Positions 45,801 to 54,500 of a stretch of 64,000 nt of DNA are shown here, piece after piece. Position 1 is the first letter of the stretch. Each line of letters opens with the position of its first letter. The notes under the pieces are model-generated. The model was not told the origin of the DNA. It saw only the letters and a list, made by a program, of their open reading frames with translations, and ran no database searches. The DNA is taken from positions 682,001 to 746,000 of the forward strand of contig NZ_RCWZ01000001.1 of assembly GCF_003675385.1 (NCBI RefSeq), written 5' to 3'. This DNA is from Mucilaginibacter kameinonensis (GTDB lineage Bacteria > Bacteroidota > Bacteroidia > Sphingobacteriales > Sphingobacteriaceae). The position numbers and the translations under genes are program-made.

Positions 45801-46247
45801 ACCTGGTTGTACATTGGGGTTTTTATCATGAATGCCGGGATGGTCATAAAACCAGGCGCCAACCAGGCGGCCGTACCAGCCCCAATCATATTCGGTATCC
45901 GCTGCAGCGTGGATGCCTACAAAACCGCCTCCAGCTTGTATATAACGCTCAAAAGCTGCTTCCTGCCTGTAATCAAGCACGTCGGCGGTGGTACTTAAAA
46001 AAATAACAGTAGAGTATTTTTTTAAGGTATCTTCATTAAACATGGCCGAGTTTTTTGTGGTATCCACATCAAAACCATTCTCTTCTCCGAGTTTTTTGAT
46101 AGCTACAATGCCTGCATCAATAGATGCATGATGGAAGCCCATGGTTTTTGAAAAGATAAGTACCCGCGGTTTATTGGGGCGTGTTTTGTTACAGGATAAG
46201 TAAATGCAGCTAATTGCCACAAGAACCATCAGGACGATTTTTTTCAT
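42825..46247 (-). CDS. Giant ThuA / PQQ-dependent glucose dehydrogenase / PKD / cytochrome c / CBM-like protein
   Basis: 1140 residues with a lipoprotein-type signal peptide (CIYLSCNK). Domains in order: ThuA-like (about 28-245, VLIFSKTMGFHHASIDAG); a six-blade PQQ-dependent sugar dehydrogenase type domain (about 265-725, GLAKDPQFEKNNWIYIYYS, CCHTGGSIAFGPG); a PKD domain (about 735-820, NATDPEKDNVSYTWNLGNG); a class I cytochrome c with CKSCH (about 895-985); a C-terminal CBM6-like beta domain (about 1010-1140). It should oxidise a sugar at the cell surface and pass electrons to its own heme. Single gene. Similar multi-domain proteins are known in Bacteroidota. Confidence 0.9.
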   Translation of the reverse strand: MKKIVLMVLVAISCIYLSCNKTRPNKPRVLIFSKTMGFHHASIDAGIVAIKKLGEENGFDVDTTKNSAMFNEDTLKKYSTVIFLSTTADVLDYRQEAAFERYIQAGGGFVGIHAAADTEYDWGWYGRLVGAWFYDHPGIHDKNPNVQPGTYNIVDANNDATKDLPKVWKRTDEFYSFRKPLASDVHVLITLDESTYKGGKRMGLHPATWYHDFDGGRAFYTAMGHTDETYKETGYLKMLLAGIKYAIGENKELNYSKAKTQLPPDEDRFKKTQLSTGEFFEPTEMTILPNLDIMVIQRRGEIMLYKHDTQKVKQVGFFDVYWKAHVPNVNAEEGMLGLAKDPQFEKNNWIYIYYSPADSSVNRLSRFTFKNDTLDKKTEKVILEVKAQRDICCHTGGSIAFGPGPDKTLFFSAGDNSTPFDEKGQKYVSSGYAPLDDRPGHLQFDARRSAGNTNDLRGKIMRINLKDDGTYEIPEGNLFPKGTPKTRPEIYVMGDRNPYRISVDQKNGYLYWGEVGPDAHNDSLDNRGPMGYDEVNQAKKAGNFGWPYFVGDNKPYHLYDYATGKSGPAFDPKHPVNNSRNNTGLTDLPPAQPAFIWYPYGPSADFPQVGTGGRNAMAGPVYYTDMFPEETRLPDYYNGKFLAYDWMRGWIKAVSLTPEGDFDKMEPFFPKLKVNSMIDMEVGPDGRLYGLEYGSGWFSHNPDAGLFRIDYIGGNRPPEISSFKADKTSGVLPFTVKLAVNATDPEKDNVSYTWNLGNGVTKETTTPSLSYTYTTVGDYKITVEAKDDKGASSKSAPVSVYAGNEQPTVSINISGGNKSFYLPGVPFKYAVNVTDGPDTKAVDPKRIYVGLDYIEGFDKAQSAAQHEQGEPENRGKTLMLTMDCKSCHKEDGKSIGPSFVQVAAKYKKDPNAMAKLTQKVIKGGAGVWGETAMSAHPNIKQGDVDQIINWVLSLDNSDQKPSLAASGTIMPAPPEKQQSAALVLSAKYTDNGGNDIKKLTGSSIVSLNSSTYQFKGTEKFNGFTAFKYNGMNLMIYPGTDGWFELENIDLTGVRSVNLTNFWQAPPTAPLNFELRLDSETGALAGKGSMPVPAKDAKGGAVHIVLTPVTDGKMHKLFFVYKPASKAAMTAGVTSVVFSAK

Positions 46248-46452
46248 ATCGACTTATTGTGGGTTTTGGGTTAATTGGTTTTAATGTTATTGAATTCAGG
46301 GTTTCAGCCGCAATCTACTCAATCGATTGCAATAAATTGCTGCTAACCAAATTTATAACTAAATATTTACGAAACAAGATGCAATGTGTAAAAATGACAC
46401 AATATTTTTTGCTGTGATTTTGACGGTTTTTTGAGAATGGGTACAGGAAAGA

Positions 46453-46845
46453 TTATTTCCTCTTCCTGTTTTCGAGCATATCGGCAATACTGATTCCGTA
46501 GCAATCTGTGATAAGTGTCGAAATTATATCGATTGGAACTTCTGATGCGTTGGTGAAATTGATGCAGCCTTTTTGGAATTTGGCCACAGGTAATAGCTTG
46601 GCGTATTTGGCGTGCAGTGCCGGGTTCATATAAATAGGCATACAATGTAGGGACATGTAATTTTTAACAGCCGCAAGTCCGTATTTCATAATGCCTCTTT
46701 CTTTATAAAGGATCATCTGCTTGCCCATCATGCTTTCAATCATGGCTGAAACTGTATGATCATTAGCAATAACGGTATTGTGTATATCTGTTAAGAAAGC
46801 TTGCCTTTCGTCGAATTGTTCAAGAATATACTCGGATGGTGTCAT
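46453..46845 (-). CDS. DUF1801 (YdhG-like) protein
   Basis: 130 residues. The fold is indicated by MIESMMGKQMILYKERGIMKYG, LHCMPIYMNPALHAKYAKLL and FQKGCINFTN, as in DUF1801 proteins related to frataxin-like iron chaperones. Cytoplasmic, function not established. Lies downstream of the tRNA-like genes on the same strand but behind their terminator. Confidence 0.75.
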   Translation of the reverse strand: MTPSEYILEQFDERQAFLTDIHNTVIANDHTVSAMIESMMGKQMILYKERGIMKYGLAAVKNYMSLHCMPIYMNPALHAKYAKLLPVAKFQKGCINFTNASEVPIDIISTLITDCYGISIADMLENRKRK

Positions 46846-46919
46846 GAGATTTGGCTTGGTATACTAAGCTACAATATTTTTTGCCTGAAACACAACTGCA
46901 GAAAACCTATAAAAACAGC

Positions 46920-46947
46920 AAAGCCCCTGATGGGCAGGGGCCTTTAC
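46920..46947 (-). terminator. Terminator of the tRNA-like operon
   Basis: On the minus strand AAAGGCCCCTG-CCCAT-CAGGGGCTTT forms a strong hairpin, followed by GCTGTTTTT. It is 33 bases beyond the end of the second tRNA-like gene and closes that transcript. Confidence 0.88.
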
Positions 46948-46979
46948 TAACCAATTATAAACCTAAATTATGAGAAGAG

Positions 46980-47095
46980 CTGTAGGAGAAGGAGTCGAAC
47001 CTTCACGGAGTGGTTATTTTTATTGCTAAAAGTTTCCCAATTTCTCCGCCACCGCGACAAGGAGGTGTGTCTGCCAAAAATTTCACCATCCTACA
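46980..47095 (-). tRNA. tRNA-like RNA 1 with anti-SD sequence in its anticodon arm
   Basis: 116 bases. Acceptor stem TGTAGGA/TCCTACA with G73, T8-G9, D stem GTG/CAC with GG in a long D loop, T arm GAAGG-TTCGACT-CCTTC: a class II cloverleaf. The anticodon arm is CCTCC-TTGTCGC-GGTGG with a central T-T mismatch, giving U33 and nominal anticodon GUC. The bases ACACCTCCTT across positions 24-33 equal the 16S rRNA 3' tail. The 44-base variable arm has an outer CGGAG/CTCCG stem and an inner TTTTA-GCAA-TAAAA hairpin. No encoded CCA. GUC is the Asp anticodon, but a real tRNA-Asp has a short variable loop, so normal decoding is doubtful. Confidence 0.8.
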
Positions 47096-47177
47096 GTATT
47101 GTAAGTTTCAAGTCTGAAGTCTTCGGTTCTAAGTCTTTTTTTTAACTTATCACTTTAAGCTTCGTATCTTAAACTTG

Positions 47178-47288
47178 CTGTTGGGGAAGGATTCGAACCT
47201 TCACAGAGTGGTTAGCCCTTACGGGTTTCCCAAGTTCTCCGCCACCGGGACAAGGAGGTGTGTCTGCCAAAAATTTCACCACCCAACA
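47178..47288 (-). tRNA. tRNA-like RNA 2 with anti-SD sequence in its anticodon arm
   Basis: 111 bases, first in the transcript. Acceptor TGTTGGG/CCCAACA with G73, same D arm as copy 1, anticodon arm CCTCC-TTGTCCC-GGTGG again with the T-T mismatch and ACACCTCCTT, T arm GAAGG-TTCGAAT-CCTTC. Variable arm 39 bases: outer CGGAG/CTCTG, conserved TGGGAAAC and TAACCA, inner CCC-GTAA-GGG hairpin. Acceptor and inner hairpin differ from copy 1 by paired changes that keep the structure, so both copies appear selected. The body resembles tRNA-Leu (GTGAAAT..GGCAGACAC), the discriminator G rather resembles Ser or Asp. Confidence 0.82.
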
Positions 47289-47335
47289 TTGTTTTTTCTT
47301 TTAAAGAACATTAAGCATTTCCCTTTTGCTTGATA

Positions 47336-47343
47336 CAAATTTA
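47336..47343 (-). promoter_or_regulatory. Probable promoter of the tRNA-like operon
   Basis: TAAATTTG on the minus strand fits TAnnTTTG and lies 47 bases before tRNA-like RNA 2, implying a leader of about 40 bases that would be processed. Confidence 0.5.
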
Positions 47344-47440
47344 ATAGGACTATCCATTTCTTGCAAATATTTCAACAAAAATATTTTATTTTTAATCGAA
47401 TTTTAATTAAACTTGTATTTCAATATAGATATTCAAATTT

Positions 47441-47917
47441 ATGTCCCACAGAAAAGCTCAAAATTTAGAAATTGATAATCTTGACATCCAGATTTTATCA
47501 ATATTAATGAAGAATGCTACTACTCCGTACACCGAGATAGCAAAAGAGTTGATTGTTTCTGGCGGAACCATACACGTGCGGATGAAAAAGTTAGAGGAGA
47601 TGGGTGTAATAAAAGGGGCCAGCCTTGAGGTAGATCCACAAAAATTAGGATACGATATCACAGCGTTCCTGGGCATCTACCTTGAAAAAGGATCACAGTA
47701 TAATGAAGCGGTAAAGCAGTTAAAAACAATTAAAGAGATTGTTGAGCTGCATTACACCACCGGCGAGTGGAGCATTTTTGCTAAAATAGTATGCCATGAT
47801 ACCACTCACCTGCGCGAAGTTTTGAACGAGCAGATTCAGGGTGTAAGAGGTATACAACGTACCGAAACCTTCATCTCGCTTGAAGAAAGTATCAGGAGGC
47901 AGATAACGCTGGAATAA
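47441..47917 (+). CDS. Lrp/AsnC-family transcriptional regulator
   Basis: 158 residues. N-terminal helix-turn-helix (about 12-60, LDIQILSILMKNATTPYTEI and SGGTIHVRMKKLEEMG) and C-terminal RAM ligand-binding domain (about 75-150, DITAFLGIYLEKGSQYNE). Usually senses an amino acid and controls metabolism globally. It is divergent from the tRNA-like operon, separated by 152 bases, so it could regulate that operon, which is untested. Confidence 0.93.
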   Translation: MSHRKAQNLEIDNLDIQILSILMKNATTPYTEIAKELIVSGGTIHVRMKKLEEMGVIKGASLEVDPQKLGYDITAFLGIYLEKGSQYNEAVKQLKTIKEIVELHYTTGEWSIFAKIVCHDTTHLREVLNEQIQGVRGIQRTETFISLEESIRRQITLE

Positions 47918-47936
47918 ATTTTTACTCAAATTATTG

Positions 47937-47976
47937 AAACGCCCGTAGCCTGGTTTTTACCGGGCTATGGGCGTTT
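47937..47976 (+). terminator. Terminator of the Lrp gene
   Basis: AAACGCCCGTAGCCTGG pairs over 17 positions (two G-T wobbles) with CCGGGCTATGGGCGTTT, then GTTTTTTAT. Confidence 0.92.
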
Positions 47977-48057
47977 GTTTTTTATGAAAATGTCAAAAAA
48001 GGGATTGTAAAACAGTCCGCCAAACATAATCCCCGATTTATTGTCGATATTTATACT

Positions 48058-48738
48058 ATGCTAAAAGCGCTGTACATCAATATCGCATTACTCATTTTTG
48101 TGACAGGTAATGTACTTGCCCAGCAACCAACGTTTAAAGGCGGAGCACAGGCACTTGATGATTTCCTGAAAGCAAAGATCATTTATCCGGAATACTCCCG
48201 GCAAAACTGTATTTCGGGTACTATCCATGTTTCGTTTAAAGTTGATAAAGATGGTACTGTACGTGACGCTAAAGTACAGGATGGCCCGGGTATCGACCTT
48301 GATGATGAAGCTTTAAGGGTTATTAAACTCAGCTCCGGGCAATGGGTTATCCCGGCAGGGTATAATTTGGCAACCAATATTATTCAGCCCATTCGTTTTG
48401 ATCCTGATGCCGCACGCTGCGGACCAGCCAACATCCGCGATATGCAAAGTGCCATTGCCAGCTACAAAGCACAACAGGAACTGGAAAACGCCGTAACCAA
48501 TTATTATATCAATAAGTACAAAGGCAAAGCCGATACCACTAAAGAGGCAATCATTATCAACCTTAAAAAACAGCTTGGCTATGACGATGATTTTATAACC
48601 GACGTGCTAAGCCAAGCCAACGAAAAATTTAAACAAGGCGATAAAGAAGGCGCTTGCCGCGACTGGAACTTTATCCGCAATATAGGCAGCGATAAGGCTG
48701 ATAATTTTATTAAAAAGTATTGTGCCCCTAACCCCTAA
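48058..48738 (+). CDS. Secreted TonB C-terminal-domain protein with helical extension
   Basis: 226 residues, signal peptide 1-21 (VLAQQ). Residues about 25-115 are a TonB C-terminal domain (GGAQALDDFLKAKIIYP, GTIHVSFKVDKDGTVRDA). It lacks the usual membrane anchor and Pro-rich linker, so it is not a classical energy transducer. The C-terminal about 90 residues are helical and end KQGDKEGACRDWNFIRNIG, a TPR/Sel1-like element. Function unknown. Confidence 0.82.
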   Translation: MLKALYINIALLIFVTGNVLAQQPTFKGGAQALDDFLKAKIIYPEYSRQNCISGTIHVSFKVDKDGTVRDAKVQDGPGIDLDDEALRVIKLSSGQWVIPAGYNLATNIIQPIRFDPDAARCGPANIRDMQSAIASYKAQQELENAVTNYYINKYKGKADTTKEAIIINLKKQLGYDDDFITDVLSQANEKFKQGDKEGACRDWNFIRNIGSDKADNFIKKYCAPNP

Positions 48739-48837
48739 AGGGGAATGATTTTGCATCGTCTTTGCGTTACAAACGCAAGCCTATTTTAAGCACTCATTAT
48801 AAATGAGCGCAAGAAGATTTTTTGAGCGTAGAAAATT

Positions 48838-48927
48838 ATGTCATTGCGAGGAGGAACGACGAAGCAATCGCATGCTATACAGGGCCGCTTTGCTTCCGTG
48901 CGATTGCTTCGTGCCTCGCAATGACAT
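48838..48927. repeat. Family A inverted repeat, copy 4
   Basis: Begins ATGTCATTGCGAGGAGG and ends TGCCTCGCAATGACAT. Interior GCATGCTATACAGGGC and CTTCCGTGCGATTGCTTCG match copy 1 almost exactly. Confidence 0.88.
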
Positions 48928-49040
48928 ATTTTAAATTGCACTCGTTTGCAATGGGCATGATTTTAAACAAGGTTTTTATTGCCCCAATACAAATGAGATC
49001 TTACACCTCCATCCCATAAATTTCCTACCTTGCCACGGTT

Positions 49041-49523
49041 ATGAAAACCGAACCTGAACTTCGCAAAAAAATAAAAACCTGGGTTGTAGTATTTATTATA
49101 GGCCTGGTGTTAAGTGGCGTAACCGCCTTTCCTATCGAAACCGAATTAGCCTGGCTGGCAAATCACGCGTCCGCATTTCCTGGATTTTTACAGGATTGGA
49201 TAACCAAAGTATATCTCGCTGTAAAAGTCACCAATCAAAACTATCCTTACCTGGCCTATGGTACCGACTGGCTGGCTTTTGGCCATCTGGTAATCGCGAT
49301 GGTATTTGTTGGTCCGCTGAAAGATCCGGTTAAAAATATCTGGATCATACAGTTTGGCATGATAGCCTGCGTTATGGTATTTCCGCTGGCCTTTATTGCC
49401 GGGCCTATCCGCGGTATTCCTGTTTACTGGCGGTTTATTGATTGCTGTTTTGGTATTTTCGGGATTATGCCTTTATATATTGTGTATAAGGATATCAAAA
49501 AACTGGAAGCTTTAGCACGATAG
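49041..49523 (+). CDS. Conserved membrane protein
   Basis: 160 residues with four hydrophobic segments (about 13-32, 74-93, 101-123, 130-150). KTWVVVFIIGLVLSGVTAFP and FGIFGIMPLYIVYKDIKKLE. Seen in other Bacteroidota as an uncharacterised inner-membrane protein. No catalytic motif visible. Preceded by family A copy 4. Confidence 0.7.
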   Translation: MKTEPELRKKIKTWVVVFIIGLVLSGVTAFPIETELAWLANHASAFPGFLQDWITKVYLAVKVTNQNYPYLAYGTDWLAFGHLVIAMVFVGPLKDPVKNIWIIQFGMIACVMVFPLAFIAGPIRGIPVYWRFIDCCFGIFGIMPLYIVYKDIKKLEALAR

Positions 49524-49610
49524 GATTAAACCTTAAAAGCTGATTGCAACAATAGTGTTGCAAAACAAATTCGCATTTTTTATCATTTTTGCATAGTATA
49601 AGTTAAAGGG

Positions 49611-50006
49611 TTGAAAAAGAGCAAGCTTGCATATTTAAAAGCGGCGCTGATTTTATCGGTAACGGCTGTTTATTTGCTTATCTCTTGCTCTCATATCTTT
49701 TTTGTACCGCGTTTAACACATTCGGCTACTAAACTGCCTCCCGGCTATAACTCTATATTTAAGCGTAAAACCGAGAACTTACGTAGCAGCCTGTCAGAAA
49801 GAAACTCTATCCAGAGGCCTGACAGATATACTTTTGAAGAAAAAAAATCAGCTGCCGACTGGCTTACAGCGGTTATAGGGTCTTTCACCCTGCTGTTTTT
49901 TGTATTGCAGTTATGGAAGCTAAGCCCTAAACCCTATGTAAGGTCGCTTAGGTTGCTGATAGACCGCCAATACGTTTACCTTTCTCTTTGTAATTTCCGG
50001 ATCTGA
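49611..50006 (+). CDS. Small membrane-associated hypothetical protein
   Basis: 131 residues from a TTG at 49611; there is no better in-frame ATG, so the start is uncertain. Two hydrophobic segments (about 8-25, 88-103), separated by a basic hydrophilic stretch (SIFKRKTENLRSSLSERNS). No known family. Possibly a truncated or orphan gene, given the abrupt C-terminus. Confidence 0.5.
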   Translation: MKKSKLAYLKAALILSVTAVYLLISCSHIFFVPRLTHSATKLPPGYNSIFKRKTENLRSSLSERNSIQRPDRYTFEEKKSAADWLTAVIGSFTLLFFVLQLWKLSPKPYVRSLRLLIDRQYVYLSLCNFRI

Positions 50007-50173
50007 TGTAATTAAGCGGTGGACATCTCATCCACAGCTACATCCTGCTTATTCATTTTTTTAATTCATTCATTCCATCATTTACCGGTATCAGCCTGTA
50101 ATGGGTTTGCTGGTTATTTATAATTAGCCTCTTATACCCGTAAATGTTGGTAAGCATTTTTCGGAATTTATAT

Positions 50174-51571
50174 ATGTTAATTTCAAAGAAAAGCTGCTGC
50201 CTATTGCTGGGCTTGTTTATAACCGCATGCAGTTATGCCCAGCAGCAGCAAAATAGTACTCCGGTTAGCTTAAAAACGTTGCTCAACAGCGTAAACCAAA
50301 ACGCGCCAACGTTGCTAACCGATTCGGCGGCGATAGCCATAAAAAGAGCTATGGCTACCGAAACCCGCAACAACTGGCTGCCCAACCTTAAATTAAATTA
50401 CCAGGCCGATTATGGCACAAACAACAACGTGGCTGGTCCGTATTTTGGCTTTGGTATTATCCCTTCAAACTCGCGAGGCGTACGCACAGAAAGTAATACC
50501 ACCACGGTATCGGCCAATGTAGGTGTTGCCGCGCTCGATTGGGAGATCTATAACTTTGGCGCTTACGGCGCGCAAAATAAAGTGGCCAACTCCGATATCC
50601 AGGTGCAACAAAGCCAGTTTGCCGATTCAAAGTATCAGCTGCAGGCATACACCATTGGTAATTACCTGATGTTGTTAAGATTGGAAAATTTTCTTTCTAT
50701 CCAGGCCCGCAATATCAGGCGAAACCAGGAAATCCGGCGTTCAGTGCAATCGCTTGCCAAAAGCGGTGTGCGTGCCGGTGTTGATACCAGTATAGCAGAA
50801 GCCGAACTGTCAAAAGCCCGGTTAAACTATATCGAGCTCAATAACCAGGTAAAGCAGGTTCAACTACAGCTATCGGCTATCAGCGGCTTACCCTATCAAA
50901 CCATTGTACCAGATACTACTTTTGAACAGAGCCTCATCGGTACAGAAAATAGCCTGCAGCCCTCAGACGTTGATACAGCCAATCATCCCCTCATCAACTA
51001 CTATAAATCTGTATACCAAAACAGTCTGCAGCGCGAGGAGCTTGTTAAGAAAAGCTATAACCCTAAAATAATGCTTGAAGGCGCTGTTTGGGGCCGTGGT
51101 TCAAGCGTTGACGCTAACGACCATTTTAACAGCCTGAGCAGCGGCTGGGGTTTCGACAGGAACAATTACCTGGTAGGTATAGGCGTTTCCTATAACCTGT
51201 TTGATATCCGCCGCCGTCAGTTAAAATTGCGCACGCAACGCGCCAATACCGATTATACCCGGAAAAAGCTGGAAGAACAAAAGCAATTGCTGGCGGTGAG
51301 TGCCAACCAATCGAATGTTGAGCTACAGACCGCACATGAACGATTGCTGGAGATCCCCCATCAGCTTAAAGCCGCGACAGATGGTTATCGTCAGAAACTA
51401 TCGTTGTATAAAAACGGCTTAACCGATATTATCGAACTCAATGCCGCGCTAAACATCCTTTACCGCGCCGAAACAGATTACGTACAGGCTAAATATGCTT
51501 ACTCGAACGCGCTGTTCCAGAAAGCCATTACCGAAAACCAGGTAAGTTCTGTATTAAACCTTTTAAAATAA
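50174..51571 (+). CDS. TolC-family outer membrane efflux protein
   Basis: 465 residues from the ATG at 50174, which directly precedes a signal peptide (LISKKSCCLLLGLFITACSYAQ, split here); an ATG at 50144 would add ten residues. Two long helical outer-membrane-factor repeats (for example ALDWEIYNFGAYGAQNKVA and VSYNLFDIRRRQLKLRTQRA). Forms the outer-membrane channel of a tripartite efflux system. First gene of an operon: the RND pump begins 7 bases after it. Confidence 0.9.
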   Translation: MLISKKSCCLLLGLFITACSYAQQQQNSTPVSLKTLLNSVNQNAPTLLTDSAAIAIKRAMATETRNNWLPNLKLNYQADYGTNNNVAGPYFGFGIIPSNSRGVRTESNTTTVSANVGVAALDWEIYNFGAYGAQNKVANSDIQVQQSQFADSKYQLQAYTIGNYLMLLRLENFLSIQARNIRRNQEIRRSVQSLAKSGVRAGVDTSIAEAELSKARLNYIELNNQVKQVQLQLSAISGLPYQTIVPDTTFEQSLIGTENSLQPSDVDTANHPLINYYKSVYQNSLQREELVKKSYNPKIMLEGAVWGRGSSVDANDHFNSLSSGWGFDRNNYLVGIGVSYNLFDIRRRQLKLRTQRANTDYTRKKLEEQKQLLAVSANQSNVELQTAHERLLEIPHQLKAATDGYRQKLSLYKNGLTDIIELNAALNILYRAETDYVQAKYAYSNALFQKAITENQVSSVLNLLK

Positions 51572-51578
51572 TTTAGCT

Positions 51579-54500
51579 ATGTCAATGGTCACATCCGCAC
51601 TTAAAAGGCCTATCACAACAGTGGTGGTTACCTTGAGCCTGCTCATTTTCGCGGTGCTTAGTGCTATCAATATACCAATAGATATTTTCCCGAAATTAAA
51701 CCTGCCCACCATTTATGTAATTGAATCATACGGGGGGATGTCGCCCCAGCAAATGGAGGGCTTCTTTTCTACCCGTTTGCAGGATCAGTTCCTGTACGTA
51801 AACGGTATCAAGAGCATCACCAGTAAAAACATCCAGGGCTTAACTATGGTGAAGCTAAGCTTTTACGAAAGCACCGATATGGCCGAAGCACAGGCCCAGG
51901 TAGCCTTGCAGGTAAGTCGTGTAATGAGCTTTTTCCCTCCGGGAGCATTGCCCCCGCAGGTGGTAAGGTTTGATGCCTCGTCGCTACCTGTAGGTCAGTT
52001 GGTGCTATCGGCCCCAAATCGTAGTCTGAAGGATATTTACGATATGGCGGCCACCAAAGTAAGGCCGATGTTTGCAACAGTTCCGGGATTGTCTGCCCCG
52101 CCGCCGTTTGGTTCAAATGCCAGGTCAATCACTTTAAATGTTGACCCTAACAAACTCAGAAGTTATGGCCTTACCCCCGATGAGGTGGTGAGCGCGTTAG
52201 CTAAGTTTAACGTGATGTCGCCTTCGGGTAACCTGAGGTTAGGCAACACCATGTTTGTAACTACGGTTAACACGCTGATTAACCAAACCGATGAGTTTGG
52301 CAACATACCTGTAGTAACCAAAAACGGCGTGCCCATTTTAGTAAAAGACGTTGCCCGTGTTGCCGATGCTACCGACGTTACGGTTGACTATGCCCTGATC
52401 AATGGCAAGCGCTCCGTTTATTTGCCGGTGGTAAAAACCGCCGATGCCAGTACCTGGAGCGTGGTGCAGGCCTTGAAAAAGAAGATCCCGGAAATTCAGG
52501 GCCTTTTGCCTGACGACGTTAAGATCTCGTACGAGTTTGATCAATCTATTTTCGTAATAAACGCAGTAAAAAGCTTGTTAACCGAGGGCGGCTTAGGTGC
52601 TTTGCTTACCGGCCTGATGGTGTTACTGTTTTTGCGCGACTGGCGAAGCAGCTTGATTGTGGTGATCACCATCCCGGTATCTATCTTATTAGGCGTACTG
52701 TTGCTTGGCTTATTCGGTCAAACTATCAATATCATGACCCTGAGCGGACTGGCGCTTGCTATCGGTATCCTGGTAGATCAGGCTACGGTGACCATTGAGA
52801 ATATTCACCAGCACCTGGAGATGGGCAAAAGCAAGGCGCAGGCAATTTTTGATGCCTGCCAAGAAATTTCGTTTCCGCTGCTACTCATCCTGCTTTGTAT
52901 CCTGGCGGTGTTTGCACCATCATTTATGATGAACGGAGTGCCTAAGGCCATGTTCCTGCCACTGTCGTTATCCATCGGTTTAACCATGATTGTATCATAC
53001 ATCATAGCGCAAACGTTGGTGCCCATCATGTCCAACTGGCTCATTAAGGCCGAAACTTATCAGCATTATGAGCATGGCAAATTACACGCCCATGCGGGTG
53101 AAGCTATGGACAGACCCGAAGAAGGCCAGGTAAACCATCACCTGCGGCAGGAAGAACAACATCCCGAAAAGAATGACCTGTTTGAGCAGGTAAAAATGCG
53201 GTTCATGAACATCCTCAAAAAATGGATGCCCAATAAACGCATCATTGTACCTGTTTACCTTGTTGTGGTGCTGGCACTTGCCGGTATTTGCTTTGTTACC
53301 ATTGGTAAGGATATGATGCCGAAACTTAACAACGGGCAGTTCCAGATCAGGATTAAAGAGCCGGATGGCACCAGGCTTGAACGTACCGAAGATGGGTTGA
53401 AACAGGTGCTACAGATCATCGATAGCACAGTAAACCATCATGTGGCTATTACATCCGGCTACGTGGGGATTGTGCCCAGCAGCTACGGAACCAGTAATCT
53501 TTACGTGTTTAACACCGGTACGCATGAAGCTGTATTGCAGGTTAACCTTGATGAAGATTATCACATCAATATGGATGAGCTTAAAGATGCCCTCCGTAAA
53601 AATATAGCATCAAGGATCCCCGATCTTCGCGTCACTTTTGAACCTATCGACATGACCGAGAAGATCATGAGCCAGGGCGCTTCTACCCCTATAGAACTAA
53701 GGGTGGCTGGTAAAGATATGGCACAGATAGAGGGTTATGCTAATAAAGTGTTAGCCGGACTTAAAAAGATAGATTACCTGCGGGACGTACAGATCACCCA
53801 ACCTTTAAAATTCCCGGTGGTAGCAATAACCCTTGACAGGCTTAAAGCCGCCCAGCTGGGACTGGATATTAAAGATGTCGCCCGTTCGGTTACGGCCAGT
53901 ACTTCATCAAGCCGTTTTACAGAAAAGAACCTTTGGCTCGATGATAAATCGGCCTATACTTACCAGGTGCAGGTTCAGATTCCGGAGTATGTGATGAACA
54001 CCATGGATGAGCTGAAGGAGATCCCGCTGGTAAAGGGGCAAAGTACCCCGGTGCTTGGCGATATCGCCAGTTTCAAGGTTAACTATGTCCCCGGCGAATA
54101 TGACCGTACCGGTCCGCGGCGCTTTTTAACGGTAAGTGCCAATATTTATAAGAAGGATTTGGGTACAGCTACCGCTGCTGTACAAGAGGTAATTAAATCG
54201 GTTGGGGCGCCTCCTAAAGGGTTAATTGCGGAGGTCAAAGGGATGTCGAGCTTGCTGACAGAAACGCTTGACAGCTTACAAAACGGTTTGATGTTTGCCA
54301 TTTTGGTGATCTTCTTACTGTTGGCTGCCAATTACCAGTCGTTTAAATTATCGCTTACAGTATTATCAACAGTTCCGGCGGTAATATTAGGTTCGTTAAC
54401 GGCATTGTTGCTTACCGGGTCGACACTTAACTTGCAAAGTTATATGGGTATGATCATGTCTACTGGGGTATCGGTAGCGAACGCCATCCTGATTGTAACC

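Noticed and set aside
43371..45998. Several plus-strand ORFs of 60-141 residues across the ThuA gene
   Set aside because: All are antisense to an uninterrupted 1140-residue multi-domain protein.
46980..47288. Calling the two RNAs plain tRNA-Asp(GTC)
   Set aside because: Loop bases give GUC, but a long class II variable arm, a Leu-like D arm and a mismatched anticodon stem do not fit tRNA-Asp. I kept them as tRNA-like.
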